Positions 6,992-15,079 of a stretch of 31,314 nt of DNA are shown here, in pieces. Both the position numbers and the translations under genes were made by a program. The notes beneath the pieces were generated by a model. It worked only from the letters and a program-made list of their open reading frames with translations, had not been told where the DNA came from and ran no database searches. Location: positions 1-31,314 of the forward strand of contig CAYXIM010000012.1 of the NCBI GenBank assembly GCA_964465385.1, in the 5' to 3' direction. Each line of letters starts with the position of its first letter. Position 1 is the stretch's first letter. Source of the DNA: JAAYBY01 sp964465385. Lineage in GTDB: Bacteria > Bacillota > Clostridia > Saccharofermentanales > UBA5734.

Positions 6992-7975
6992 TCAGGTGGT
7001 TGATCGGACAACCAGCCGGGGCTGGATGAGGATCCGCTGCTGGGAACGCATGGGAAAGCGGTCGATCTCGTGCAGCAGGGCCTTGAGAGCAGCCTGGCCC
7101 AGCTCATCGCGCGGTTGCGAGATGGTTGTCAGGTCGATCAAGGGCAGGCCAGCACAGCCCACATCATCAAAGCCTATCAAGCCCAGCTCCTGGGGGATGG
7201 CAATCCCCTGCTCCCGTGCATACTGCTGGGCACCAATGGCAATGAAATCGTTTCCGCAAAAAACCGCATCGGGGCGTGGCTGCAAGTGCATGAGGGCCGA
7301 CAGGCGCTGGTAGCCGCTTTTTAAGGTGAAGGGGCCGCAGCTGATCCATTCAGGGCGGCTTTCCAGGCCATGGGCAGCCAGTGTTTTCTGGTAGGTCATC
7401 AGGCGGATCTGGTTGGAGGGCGAGCTTTTGACGCCACCAATGTAGGCAATGCGTTTAAAGCCACGCGCAATCAGGTGCGCCACGGCCAATTTGCTGCCGG
7501 CTTCGTGGTCCACTTCCACATAGCTGAGCCGGTCGTCCATGGCATGCCAGAACAAGACCAGGGGCACGTTTAAGCGCTCCAGCGACCCCGGTTTAATGAA
7601 GGCGGTGGGTTTCAGGATGATGCCTTCCACCCGCTGCTCCACCATGATGCGCAGCTTGTCCTTTTCTTTGGCCGGATCCCAGTCGGTGTTGCAAATCATG
7701 GTGGTGAAACCGGCGCCATCAGCGGCTTCATTGACTGACATGGTGATGTCCGCAAAAAAATGGTTGGACACATCAGGGACGATAACCGCCAAGATGCCTG
7801 ATTTTTTACGCACCAGCCCGCGTGCAATGGCATTGGGCTGGTAACCCATCTCTTCGGCCAGTTTAAAGATGTGCTGACGTGTTGACTCGCTTACATCATG
7901 CTGCCCGGTTAAAGCCCGGGAAACGGTGGCATAGGAGACGCCAGCCCGTTCGGCGATGTCTTTGATGGTGACCAT
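6992..7975 (-). CDS. LacI-family transcriptional regulator
   Basis: A 327-residue LacI/GalR-type repressor. The helix-turn-helix TIKDIAERAGVSYATVSRAL (3-22) is canonical and is followed by the hinge helix region NAIARGLVRKKSG (about 48-60). A periplasmic-binding-protein-like effector domain follows (ILAVIVPDVSNHFF, GFKRIAYIGG, PDAVFCGND, IGFDDVG, ISQP). Such proteins usually sense sugars or nucleosides; the ligand cannot be read here. The start is 1 base after the stop of the hydrolase gene, and its ribosome site AAGGAG lies inside that gene, so the two are one operon. A palindrome at the asd promoter (10079-10093) is a candidate target. Confidence 0.95.
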   Translation of the reverse strand: MVTIKDIAERAGVSYATVSRALTGQHDVSESTRQHIFKLAEEMGYQPNAIARGLVRKKSGILAVIVPDVSNHFFADITMSVNEAADGAGFTTMICNTDWDPAKEKDKLRIMVEQRVEGIILKPTAFIKPGSLERLNVPLVLFWHAMDDRLSYVEVDHEAGSKLAVAHLIARGFKRIAYIGGVKSSPSNQIRLMTYQKTLAAHGLESRPEWISCGPFTLKSGYQRLSALMHLQPRPDAVFCGNDFIAIGAQQYAREQGIAIPQELGLIGFDDVGCAGLPLIDLTTISQPRDELGQAALKALLHEIDRFPMRSQQRILIQPRLVVRSTT

Positions 7976-7976
7976 G

Positions 7977-8951
7977 TCATCCGACTCCTTTCTTAACGTG
8001 ATCGATCAGCCAGTCCAGCACATCTTGCCAGACGGCTTCCCTGTTGCTTTCATTGAGTGATTCGTGGCGACCGCCCGGGTACAGCTTCAAGGTCACCTGC
8101 TTGCCGGTTTTCTTGAGGTTTTCCGCCACTTGCCTGGGCCCTTTGCCGTATTGGCCAATGGGGTCAGCGTCGCCTGACACAAGCAGGACCGGGAGCTTTT
8201 GGGGCACCAGGTCCGCCCAGTTTTTGCGGCTGACCTGCCAGAGCCAGGTCAGCAGGTCACGGGTGCCGGCTGTTGTCAGGGGAAAGCCACACCAGGGATC
8301 CTGACAGTAGGCCGTCACCACAGCTGGATCACGGGACAGCCAGTCAAAGGGCGTGGTGGCCTCTGGCAGCCGTTTGAGGTTGCCCTGTGACAGGAGGCGG
8401 TCCAGCAGCGGGCTGATGTGCTCGGGGCCACGCAGCCAGACCAGGAAACGGGCCAGCATAAGCCCTGGACCGACAGCCGGGTTGCTGCCTGACGTGCCTG
8501 ACCAGATGACCCCGTCAACGGCTGTTGTCGGCTGGGTGACAAGCAGACGGGTGATAAATGAGCCCATGCTGTGGCCCAAAAGGATGCGGTGCGCCAACAA
8601 CTGGCCGCTGCTTTCCAGTGCCAGGATCTGGGCCGCCTGGTAAACGGCAGTCACATCTTCTAAAACAGCCCCACTCCCCGCCTGGTCACCAAAATGGCCC
8701 GGGGGATTGGGCGGCTGGATGGAACGGCCATGCCCCGCCTGATCATGGATGCAGACGGCCAGGCCGTGTCTGGCCAGGAAGAGACAAAAGGCATGGTAGC
8801 GGGCCATATGCTCAGCCATGCCGTGGACAATCTGGACACAGACCAGGTCCTGGTCTGTGCTTTGAGGCAGGTAAAGCCGCCCTTCAAGCAGACCGGTGCC
8901 GGTTGCGGATGGGACAGTCAGGTTCTGGTAGGCAGCTTGGTTCGTGGTCAT
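7977..8951 (-). CDS. alpha/beta hydrolase (monoacylglycerol-lipase-like, serine aminopeptidase S33 family)
   Basis: A 324-residue alpha/beta hydrolase. The oxyanion motif VHGMAEH is at about 42-48, followed by HDQAGHGRS, the nucleophile elbow GHSMG (Ser128), the acid Asp263 in SGDADPIG and the catalytic His296 in GGRHE. The layout matches YqkD/monoacylglycerol lipase/lysophospholipase-like proteins (Hydrolase_4). No signal peptide is seen, so it is probably cytoplasmic. The substrate is unknown; an ester or lysolipid is likely. A GTG at 8954 is possible, but ATG 8951 has the better spacing (5) from AAGGAGG. It lies 13 bases after asd and 1 base before lacI. Confidence 0.88.
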   Translation of the reverse strand: MTTNQAAYQNLTVPSATGTGLLEGRLYLPQSTDQDLVCVQIVHGMAEHMARYHAFCLFLARHGLAVCIHDQAGHGRSIQPPNPPGHFGDQAGSGAVLEDVTAVYQAAQILALESSGQLLAHRILLGHSMGSFITRLLVTQPTTAVDGVIWSGTSGSNPAVGPGLMLARFLVWLRGPEHISPLLDRLLSQGNLKRLPEATTPFDWLSRDPAVVTAYCQDPWCGFPLTTAGTRDLLTWLWQVSRKNWADLVPQKLPVLLVSGDADPIGQYGKGPRQVAENLKKTGKQVTLKLYPGGRHESLNESNREAVWQDVLDWLIDHVKKGVG

Positions 8952-8964
8952 CACAGCCTCCTTG

Positions 8965-10050
8965 TCAGCGCGGTGTGATGAGTCCTTGTTTGACCAGTAA
9001 TTCGGCGGTCAGGATGCCGCCACCGGCAGCACCACGGATGGTGTTGTGCGACAGGCAGGTGAATTTCCAGTCCATAATGGGATCCTGGCGCAGGCGGCCA
9101 ATGGAGACGGCCATGCCCCGGCCGGCCAGGCTGTCCAGGACGGGTTGCGGCCGGTCCTCTTCAGGGCGGACCACCAGGAAGGGATCCGGCGCGGATGGAA
9201 GACCCAGCTTGACAGCGGGGTTGTCAAACGTGGCCCAGGCATCCAGGATGGCCTGGCGGCTTGGTTTGTTACGAAAACGGACCGACACGGAAGCCGTGTG
9301 GCCTTCCTGGACGGCCACCCGGTAACACTGGGCAGAAATCACGGGTTCCTGGGCCGCTTCAAGGCCCTGCGGGGTCACCCGGCCCCAGATTTTCAAGGGT
9401 TCACGCTCGCTCTTTTCCTCTTCCCCACCGATGTAGGGTATGAGGTTGTCGGTCATTTCCGGCCACTCGGTCAGTTTTTTCCCGGCGCCGGAAACAGCCT
9501 GGTAGGTGGAAACCATGACCTGGTCCGGTTCAAAGGCCAGGAGCGGGGTCAGGGCCGGCACGTAGCTCTGGATGGAGCAGTTGGGCTTGACCACAATAAA
9601 ACCGCGGCTGGTTCCCAGACGCTTTTTTTGCAGCGGAATCAAGCTGGCCTGATCGGGGTTGATTTCCGGGATCAACATGGGCACATCAGCCGTCCAGCGG
9701 TGGGCCGAGTTGTTGGATACCACCGGTGTCTCGGTCCGGGCAATCCGGTCTTCCAGCGCCCGCACGGCGTCGCCGGGCATGTCGACGGCGCAAAAGACAA
9801 AATCAACGCTTTCGATCCAGTTTTCCAAATCATCGGTCGAGGCGACCACCAGGTCCCGGACCCTTGCCGGGATGGGCTCATCCATCTTCCAGCGGCCCTG
9901 GCAGGCGGCTTCATAGCGCTGGCCGGCCGAGCGGCTGGAAGCAGCCAGGCTGGTGACTTGAAACCAGGGGTGGCCTTCCAGTAACGTGACAAAACGCTGA
10001 CCGACATAACCGGTCGCACCGATGATTCCCACACGATATTGTTGCTTCAT
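8965..10050 (-). CDS. asd: aspartate-semialdehyde dehydrogenase (archaeal/fungal-type)
   Basis: A 361-residue enzyme reducing aspartyl phosphate to aspartate semialdehyde, the branch point to lysine/diaminopimelate, threonine and methionine. It has the N-terminal NADP-binding VGIIGATGYVGQRF, the catalytic Cys158 in VVKPNCSIQSY and the active-site His251 in QEGHTAS, with SHNTIRGAAGGG near the end. The motif spacing resembles the archaeal/yeast subfamily rather than the usual bacterial Asd. The ATG at 10050 is preceded by AGAGGAA, and an upstream ATG at 10083 lies in the promoter/operator region. It is the first gene of the asd-hydrolase-lacI operon. Confidence 0.94.
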   Translation of the reverse strand: MKQQYRVGIIGATGYVGQRFVTLLEGHPWFQVTSLAASSRSAGQRYEAACQGRWKMDEPIPARVRDLVVASTDDLENWIESVDFVFCAVDMPGDAVRALEDRIARTETPVVSNNSAHRWTADVPMLIPEINPDQASLIPLQKKRLGTSRGFIVVKPNCSIQSYVPALTPLLAFEPDQVMVSTYQAVSGAGKKLTEWPEMTDNLIPYIGGEEEKSEREPLKIWGRVTPQGLEAAQEPVISAQCYRVAVQEGHTASVSVRFRNKPSRQAILDAWATFDNPAVKLGLPSAPDPFLVVRPEEDRPQPVLDSLAGRGMAVSIGRLRQDPIMDWKFTCLSHNTIRGAAGGGILTAELLVKQGLITPR

Positions 10051-10076
10051 GGTGTTTCCTCTTTGCTTGCTTGGTA

Positions 10077-10105
10077 TTGACATCCGGGATGTCTCCTCCT
10101 AGTAT
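10077..10105 (+). promoter_or_regulatory. promoter of the Xer-type recombinase gene
   Basis: TTGACA (10077-10082) and TAGTAT (10100-10105) are separated by 17 bases. The -10 occupies the same bases as the divergent asd -10 (TATACT on the minus strand, 10106-10101), so the two promoters overlap face to face. Confidence 0.6.
10079..10093. promoter_or_regulatory. 15-bp palindrome, candidate repressor operator at asd/xer promoters
   Basis: GACATCC-G-GGATGTC is a perfect inverted repeat with 7-bp arms and one central base. It overlaps the -35 of the plus-strand promoter and falls at about +1 to +15 of the predicted asd transcript. A LacI-type repressor is encoded two genes downstream of asd, which makes it the obvious candidate binder, but this is inference. 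Confidence 0.55.
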
Positions 10106-10165
10106 ACCTGAAAAGTGTGTTAAAATGGATAGGGTATGCGTATGCGCCGGTTTGGAGGGATGAAG

Positions 10166-11161
10166 GTGCCTGAACACGATCTGTTTCCACGTTTGGAGCA
10201 ATTTTTAGGCTATTTCCAAGCCATCCGGGAGCGCTCTCCCCTGACCATCAAGGAATACCGCTACGACCTGGTTCTCTTTTTCCGCTTTCTCAAGCACAAA
10301 CGCCGGCTGGTCAGTGCAGATACACCACTGGAAAATATTCCCATCCACGACTTGGATGATGCCTTCTTGCGGTCCATTGAGCTGACTGACTTTTATGCCT
10401 ACCTGACCTGGCTGAGTCGTGAGCGTCGGAACGGTCCAGCGTCCAGGGCCCGTAAAACCGCTTCCCTGCGCGCCTTTTTCAATTACCTGAAAAACAAGGC
10501 CCAGGTTCTGGAAGAGAACCCGGCTTTGGAGCTGGAAGCGCCCCGGCAGCTTAAGCAATTGCCCCGCCACCTGTCGCTGGATGAAAGCCGCCAGCTGCTG
10601 GAGACAGCCGCGGCTGGCAAAAACCCGCAGTCAGCACGTGATGTATGCATCCTGACCTTTTTTCTCAACTGTGGCTTGCGCCTGGCTGAGCTGTGCGGCA
10701 TCAATTTATCGGACATTCGTGAGGATACCTTGCTGGTCATGGGAAAAGGTGGCAAAGAGCGCACGGTCTACCTCAATGGTGCCTGCATTGACGCCTTGGA
10801 TGACTGGCTGGCGGTTCGGCCCAAGGCGGGCCTCAAAGACCCTGATGCCCTCTTCATCAGCCGGCTGCGCCAGCGCATCAGCCCCAAAACCGTCCAGTAC
10901 CTGATCAAGCAATACCTCTTGTCCGCCGGCCTGGATCCCAAACGCTACTCGGTTCACAAGCTGCGGCACACAGCCGCCACCTTGATGTATCAGTACGGCC
11001 AGGTGGACATCCGGGCCCTGCAACAGATCCTGGGCCACGCCAGCATCGCCACCACAGAGATTTACACCCACATTGACAACGCCGCCCTGCACCGGGCGGT
11101 GGAGCAAAACCCCCTTAACCAGATTCGACCCGGCCGGAACAGGCCGCTGGGAGACGCCTGA
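10166..11161 (+). CDS. tyrosine recombinase of the XerC/XerD type
   Basis: About 331 residues. An N-terminal SAM-like core-binding domain (about 10-110) is followed by the catalytic domain with every active residue: Arg172 in GLRLAEL, Lys194 in MGKGGKER, His264 and Arg267 in HKLRHT, His291 in LGHASI and the nucleophile Tyr300 in EIYTHID. It fits chromosome-dimer-resolving Xer recombinases better than phage integrases because of its length and the absence of any nearby mobile-element genes. No dif site was recognised. ATGs at 10136, 10142 and 10160 are in frame, but GTG 10166 alone has good spacing (7) from GGAGG. It ends 14 bases from the convergent aminopeptidase gene. Confidence 0.9.
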   Translation: MPEHDLFPRLEQFLGYFQAIRERSPLTIKEYRYDLVLFFRFLKHKRRLVSADTPLENIPIHDLDDAFLRSIELTDFYAYLTWLSRERRNGPASRARKTASLRAFFNYLKNKAQVLEENPALELEAPRQLKQLPRHLSLDESRQLLETAAAGKNPQSARDVCILTFFLNCGLRLAELCGINLSDIREDTLLVMGKGGKERTVYLNGACIDALDDWLAVRPKAGLKDPDALFISRLRQRISPKTVQYLIKQYLLSAGLDPKRYSVHKLRHTAATLMYQYGQVDIRALQQILGHASIATTEIYTHIDNAALHRAVEQNPLNQIRPGRNRPLGDA

Positions 11162-11175
11162 ATCGCTTGTGACGA

Positions 11176-12603
11176 TCAGACGTGCTCATAAAAGGCCTGG
11201 TAGGCCCGGTGGGTCCAGTAGACGTCGATCTTGCTGGTGACTTCAAAAGGCGCATGCATGGACAGGACCGGCACACCACAGTCGATGACTTCCATGCCCA
11301 GGTTGGCCAGGTAGGCTGCAACCGTGCCGCCGCCACCCATGTCCACCTTGCCCAGCTCCCCGGTCTGCCAGGGAATGTCGTGGGCGTCAAAGGCGCGGAC
11401 GATCTTGCTGAAAAATTCACTGCTGGCGTCGCTGGTTCCGCTCTTGCCGCGGGCGCCCACATACTTGACCAGGCACAGGCCCCGGCCCAGGAAGGAACTG
11501 TTCTTGATGTCATAAACCGAGGCGAAGGTGGGGTCATAGGCCGCGCTGACGTCAGCAGACAGCATCTGGCAGTCTTGTAAATAACGATCGAAAGCCAGCT
11601 TGTCAGCCCACTGGTTTCCCGCACTTTTCACCAAAAGCTCCTGCAGCATTGTTTCATACACACGGGACTGGGCCCCTGTGTTCCCTTGGCTGCCCACTTC
11701 TTCCTTGTCAAAGAGCAAACAAACACCGGTTCGCTCCCCGGTTTCCATAGCGGCCAGGGCCGTCAGGGCGGTGTAGGAACAAACCCGGTCATCCTGGGCA
11801 TAGGCGCCGATCAGGCTGCGATCAAAGCCGACATCGCGGGCCTGGCCGGCCGGTACAAGCTGTAATTCTGCCGTGACCAAGTCGCGCTCCAGCAGGCCAT
11901 GTGTCTTTTCCAGCCAGTCCAGAAAGGCCAGCTTGAAGCGGCCCGCCAGGTCTTCTTGTGGATAGGCGCGGGAGGCCACCAGCACATTGAGGTCTTCACC
12001 CGTGATGACCTCGGTTGCTTTCTTGGCCATCTGGTCTTTGCCCAGGTGAGGCAGCAGGTCGGTGATGGTCAAGACCGGGTCATCGGCTGCTTCTCCGATG
12101 CTCAGGTCCACGGCACTGCCATCAGCCCGGTAGACCCGGCCGTGCAGGGCCAGGGGGATGGCCGGCCACTGGTATTTTTTGATGCCGCCATAATAATGGG
12201 TCTTGAAATAGACCAGCTCCTGGTCTTCATAGACCGGAATGGGTTTGAGGTCCAGGCGCGGGGCATCGACGTGTGCCCCGATCAGGTTCATGCCCGCTTG
12301 TGGCTGGCTGCCGATCACGGCCGCTATCAGGCCTTTTTCCCGGAAGGTCTGGTAGACTTTCATGCCCGGCTTCAGGCTATCCAGCCCGTCCAGTGGCACA
12401 AAGCCCCGCTGCTCAAGCCAGCGCTCGGCTTCACGGATGAAGGCCCGCTCTGATTTCGCGCGGTCCAGAAACCCTTTATAGGCATCAGCATAGCTGTAGG
12501 CGGCCTCGACCGTCTCCTGGCTGGCCTGGTCCCACAGGTTGGGAAAAGACAGTTCCAGTTGTTTTTTGCGCGTGTTGCCGTCTTGACCTGTTTGTTGATT
12601 CAT
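11176..12603 (-). CDS. M18-family zinc aminopeptidase
   Basis: A 475-residue M18 (aspartyl aminopeptidase-like) enzyme that removes N-terminal residues from peptides in the cytoplasm. Likely metal ligands and catalytic residues are present in order: His111 in GAHVDAPRLDLKP, Asp in AQDDRV (about 271), Glu301-Glu302 in FDKEEVGSQG, Asp351 in SADVSAA and His450 in LSMHAPFEV. The central TTPD-type domain is replaced by the usual M18 butterfly domain region (about 140-250). The frame is open to 12690, but ATG 12603 has GGAGAGGAG 8 or fewer bases ahead. The 3' end faces the recombinase gene with only 14 bases between them and no visible terminator. Confidence 0.92.
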   Translation of the reverse strand: MNQQTGQDGNTRKKQLELSFPNLWDQASQETVEAAYSYADAYKGFLDRAKSERAFIREAERWLEQRGFVPLDGLDSLKPGMKVYQTFREKGLIAAVIGSQPQAGMNLIGAHVDAPRLDLKPIPVYEDQELVYFKTHYYGGIKKYQWPAIPLALHGRVYRADGSAVDLSIGEAADDPVLTITDLLPHLGKDQMAKKATEVITGEDLNVLVASRAYPQEDLAGRFKLAFLDWLEKTHGLLERDLVTAELQLVPAGQARDVGFDRSLIGAYAQDDRVCSYTALTALAAMETGERTGVCLLFDKEEVGSQGNTGAQSRVYETMLQELLVKSAGNQWADKLAFDRYLQDCQMLSADVSAAYDPTFASVYDIKNSSFLGRGLCLVKYVGARGKSGTSDASSEFFSKIVRAFDAHDIPWQTGELGKVDMGGGGTVAAYLANLGMEVIDCGVPVLSMHAPFEVTSKIDVYWTHRAYQAFYEHV

Positions 12604-12623
12604 GGTGCAGCTCCTCTCCACAT

Positions 12624-12639
12624 CGGGCCCTGCGGCCCG
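12624..12639. repeat. GC-rich inverted repeat in the aminopeptidase/PHP intergenic region
   Basis: CGGGCC (12624-12629) and GGCCCG (12634-12639) are separated by 4 bases. It would form a hairpin in the 5' leader of the aminopeptidase mRNA, just upstream of its ribosome site. No T-run follows on either strand. Confidence 0.5.
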
Positions 12640-12669
12640 TGGACGCGTGACTCTTTCGTGTATTATAAT
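12640..12669 (+). promoter_or_regulatory. promoter of the PHP phosphatase gene, possibly bidirectional
   Basis: TATAAT (12664-12669) lies 18 bases after TGGACG (12640-12645). The -10 sits in the near-palindrome TATTATAAT, which also reads TATAAT on the minus strand (12666-12661 region), so the same bases may serve the divergent aminopeptidase gene. Confidence 0.5.
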
Positions 12670-12704
12670 CAAGCCTGAGACAAAGAACAAGGACGGAGGC
12701 CCCT

Positions 12705-13553
12705 ATGCTCATCGACCACCACACCCACACCAAACCCTTCTCCTTTGACGGCCAGCAGACGCTTGACGCGCTGCTGTCAGCCACGCAATCCCGCGGTTTG
12801 GCCGGGGTGTGCCTGACCGACCATTATGAAAAAGATGTTCGCTACCGTGATGGTGTCGAAGCCATTTTCAACCTGGATGCCTATTACCTGGCCCTGCGGC
12901 GCTTGAAGGCAGCCGGCCGGGCCCGGGGCCTGGAGGTCCTCATGGGGATCGAGCTGGGCCACCTGCCCCACCTGACCGGCCACTTTCGCTCCCTGGTTTT
13001 GCGCTACCCCTTTGATGCGGTCATCGGTTCCATCCACATCCTGGACGGCGAAGACCCCTATGACGACCCCGCCCCCTATCGGCAGGGCAAACAAGCCCTC
13101 TATGACCGCTACCTTGAGCAATTGACTGACATGACCCTTCGCGGGCCTGATTTTGATATCCTGGGCCATTTTGATTACATCTGCCGCTATGCCCCCTGGT
13201 CGGACCGGAAAATCACCTGGGCCGCCCACAGCGACCGCCTGGAGGCGCTTTTTCGCGCCCTGATTGACCGGGGCCGAACCCTGGAGGTTAACACAGCAAC
13301 TGTTTATAAGCTCATGCAACTGGGCTACAGCCAGAAAGAGGCCTGGCCCGATACCGATTTGATCGGGGCCTACCGGGCTCTGGGGGGAGAACATATCTGC
13401 CTGTCCAGCGACGCCCACCAGGACCAGGACGTGGGGCGCCTGTTTGCCAGCGGCTTGGCCTGGCTTGAGGCCATGGGCTTTCGCCAGCTGACCTTCTACC
13501 GGGGCCGTCAGGCCATCCAGACACCGCTGTCTGCCATCACACCACCCGCTTGA
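12705..13553 (+). CDS. PHP-domain phosphatase, histidinol-phosphatase (HisJ/HisK) family
   Basis: A 282-residue PHP-domain metalloenzyme. The motifs in order are HTH at 6-8, Asp39-His40 in LTDHYEK, Glu83 in GIELGH, His111 in IGSIHILDG, His155 in LGHFDY and Asp236/His238 in SSDAHQ. This is the set used to bind three metals in HisK-type histidinol phosphatases. No other histidine genes are in the window, so another phosphomonoester substrate is possible. GGAGG lies 7 bases before the ATG. Its last 46 bases overlap the convergent mnmA gene. Confidence 0.87.
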   Translation: MLIDHHTHTKPFSFDGQQTLDALLSATQSRGLAGVCLTDHYEKDVRYRDGVEAIFNLDAYYLALRRLKAAGRARGLEVLMGIELGHLPHLTGHFRSLVLRYPFDAVIGSIHILDGEDPYDDPAPYRQGKQALYDRYLEQLTDMTLRGPDFDILGHFDYICRYAPWSDRKITWAAHSDRLEALFRALIDRGRTLEVNTATVYKLMQLGYSQKEAWPDTDLIGAYRALGGEHICLSSDAHQDQDVGRLFASGLAWLEAMGFRQLTFYRGRQAIQTPLSAITPPA

Positions 13554-14647
13554 ATGCAGGCCTGGTCATAGAGGACACAGGATTGCCCGGCCGCCGGTGC
13601 GGCAACCGGCTGGTCAAAGATGACCTGCAGGCGGTCGGGCTCGGCCATGTGTTGAACCTGACAAGGCGCCGGGCGGGCGGAACTGCGGATGCGCCCGGCC
13701 AGCTTTTGGCCATTTTCAAAAGAAGCAGACCCTGAGTAGACCACCGCGTTAAGCGTGACAGACCGGCGCAGCAGGTGGTCATGGGGTCCCACGATCAGGG
13801 CCCGGTCTTGAAGCTGTCGCCCGATGACAAAGAGGCGGTCGGTGGTTTTGACCTCAAAGCCTTTGCGTTGGCCCAGGGTGTAATGGATGAGCCCTGGGTG
13901 GGTGCCACATGTTCGACCGGTCTCATCCAGAATGGGGCCTGGTGAAAAAAGCTGCTGGCGGTCGGGCAGCTGGCGTCGCTCGGCTTCTGCCCGGATCAGG
14001 TCAGCATAGCCCTGGTGGGGCAAAAAACACAGGTCCTGGCTGTCTTTTTTTTCGGCCAGGCGCTTGCCCATCCGATCGGTCAGGCCCAGGCCGGCAGCCA
14101 GCTGCCGCACCTCGGCTTTGCCATGGGAGGCCAAGGGAAACCAGGTCTTCGCCAGCTGTTCCTGGGACAGGCCATAGAGAAAATAAGTTTGGTCTTTAAG
14201 GGCCTGGGGCGTTTGGCACAAGGACAGGCGGCCGTGTTGGGGGTGGGTGGCAATCGAGGCATAATGGCCGGTTGCCAGGCCCTGGCAGCCGGTCTGGGCA
14301 GCCAGGTCAAGCAGCAGGTCAAACTTAAGGACCCGGTTACACAAGACGCAGGGGTTGGGTGTCAGGCCGGACAGCCAGGCGTCAACGAAAGGGTCGATGA
14401 CCCGTTCCTGAAAGGCCTGTCGGGCATCCACAAACACAAAAGGGATCCCCAGCTGCCGGCAGACCGACTGCGCGTCGTCAGCGGCCTGCTGGTCTTGGGT
14501 ATGGGTGCTCAGAAAGGCACCGGTGACACCATGGCCCGCCTCAAGCAGCAAGGCGGCCGCCACCGCGCTGTCTACCCCGCCGCTGATACCCAGCAGCAGG
14601 TTCTGGGGGGTTGCGTCGCGGTCAATGGGCATCGTGCGGGTCATCAT
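13508..14647 (-). CDS. mnmA: tRNA 2-thiouridine synthase MnmA
   Basis: About 379 residues. MnmA adenylates U34 of tRNA-Lys/Glu/Gln and inserts sulfur. The PP-loop SGGVDSAV is near residue 22, the catalytic Cys of TPNPCVLCNRVLKF is near 103, ATGHYA follows, and the second Cys lies in KKDSQDLCFL (about 207). The C-terminal beta-barrel includes HYTLGQRKGF. Several starts are possible (ATG 14647, 14644, 14632; TTG 14659). All overlap the end of iscU, implying coupled translation. It is the last gene of the iscS-iscU-mnmA group, so the sulfur donor is probably the adjacent IscS. The 3' end overlaps the PHP gene by 46 bases. Confidence 0.95.
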   Translation of the reverse strand: MMTRTMPIDRDATPQNLLLGISGGVDSAVAAALLLEAGHGVTGAFLSTHTQDQQAADDAQSVCRQLGIPFVFVDARQAFQERVIDPFVDAWLSGLTPNPCVLCNRVLKFDLLLDLAAQTGCQGLATGHYASIATHPQHGRLSLCQTPQALKDQTYFLYGLSQEQLAKTWFPLASHGKAEVRQLAAGLGLTDRMGKRLAEKKDSQDLCFLPHQGYADLIRAEAERRQLPDRQQLFSPGPILDETGRTCGTHPGLIHYTLGQRKGFEVKTTDRLFVIGRQLQDRALIVGPHDHLLRRSVTLNAVVYSGSASFENGQKLAGRIRSSARPAPCQVQHMAEPDRLQVIFDQPVAAPAAGQSCVLYDQACIQAGGVMADSGVWMA

Positions 14648-15056
14648 CAAGCTTGTCAAAGAGGTGCTTGTTGGCCGCGTTGATCAGGCCGTGCTTGGTG
14701 TAGTATTCCAGCAGGGCTGTTTTGACCGCCTGCTCAGCCAGGAGCGAGCAGTGCATCTTGATGGGCGGCAAACCGCCCAGGGCCTCTGCCACAGCCTTGT
14801 TGGTCAACTGCAGGGCATCATCCAGGGTTTTGCCCTTGATCATCTCAGTGGCCATGCTGCTGGTGGCGATGGCCGACCCGCAGCCAAAGGTTTTAAACTT
14901 GGCATCCCGGATCACGCCGTCTTCTATTTTCAAGGTTACCTTCATGATGTCGCCACATTTGGCGTTGCCGACGGTTCCGGACGCATCGGCATTGGCAATT
15001 TCGCCTACATTTCTGGGGTTCATGAAATGGTCCATGACCTGGTCACTGTATTGCAT
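14622..15056 (-). CDS. iscU: Fe-S cluster scaffold IscU/NifU N-terminal type
   Basis: A 144-residue scaffold protein. The three cluster-binding Cys are present: Cys34 in GNAKCGD (with the conserved Asp36), Cys59 in KTFGCGSAIA and Cys103 in LPPIKMHCSLLAE, preceded by the conserved His102. The spacing matches IscU/NifU and lacks the insertion before the third Cys typical of SufU. The acidic tail (KLDDDPHDAH) overlaps the start of mnmA. It lies 23 bases after iscS. It assembles Fe-S clusters from IscS-derived sulfur. No HscA/HscB/Fdx genes are in the window. Confidence 0.95.
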   Translation of the reverse strand: MQYSDQVMDHFMNPRNVGEIANADASGTVGNAKCGDIMKVTLKIEDGVIRDAKFKTFGCGSAIATSSMATEMIKGKTLDDALQLTNKAVAEALGGLPPIKMHCSLLAEQAVKTALLEYYTKHGLINAANKHLFDKLDDDPHDAH

Positions 15057-15079
15057 AGCATCAAGCCCTTTCTCATCGA

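Noticed and set aside
9046..9984. Plus-strand open frame of 312 codons opposite asd
   Set aside because: Antisense shadow of a well-supported gene; no ribosome site and no recognisable motif.
14015..14683. Plus-strand open frame of 222 codons opposite mnmA/iscU
   Set aside because: Antisense shadow; the opposite strand carries PP-loop and catalytic Cys motifs of MnmA.
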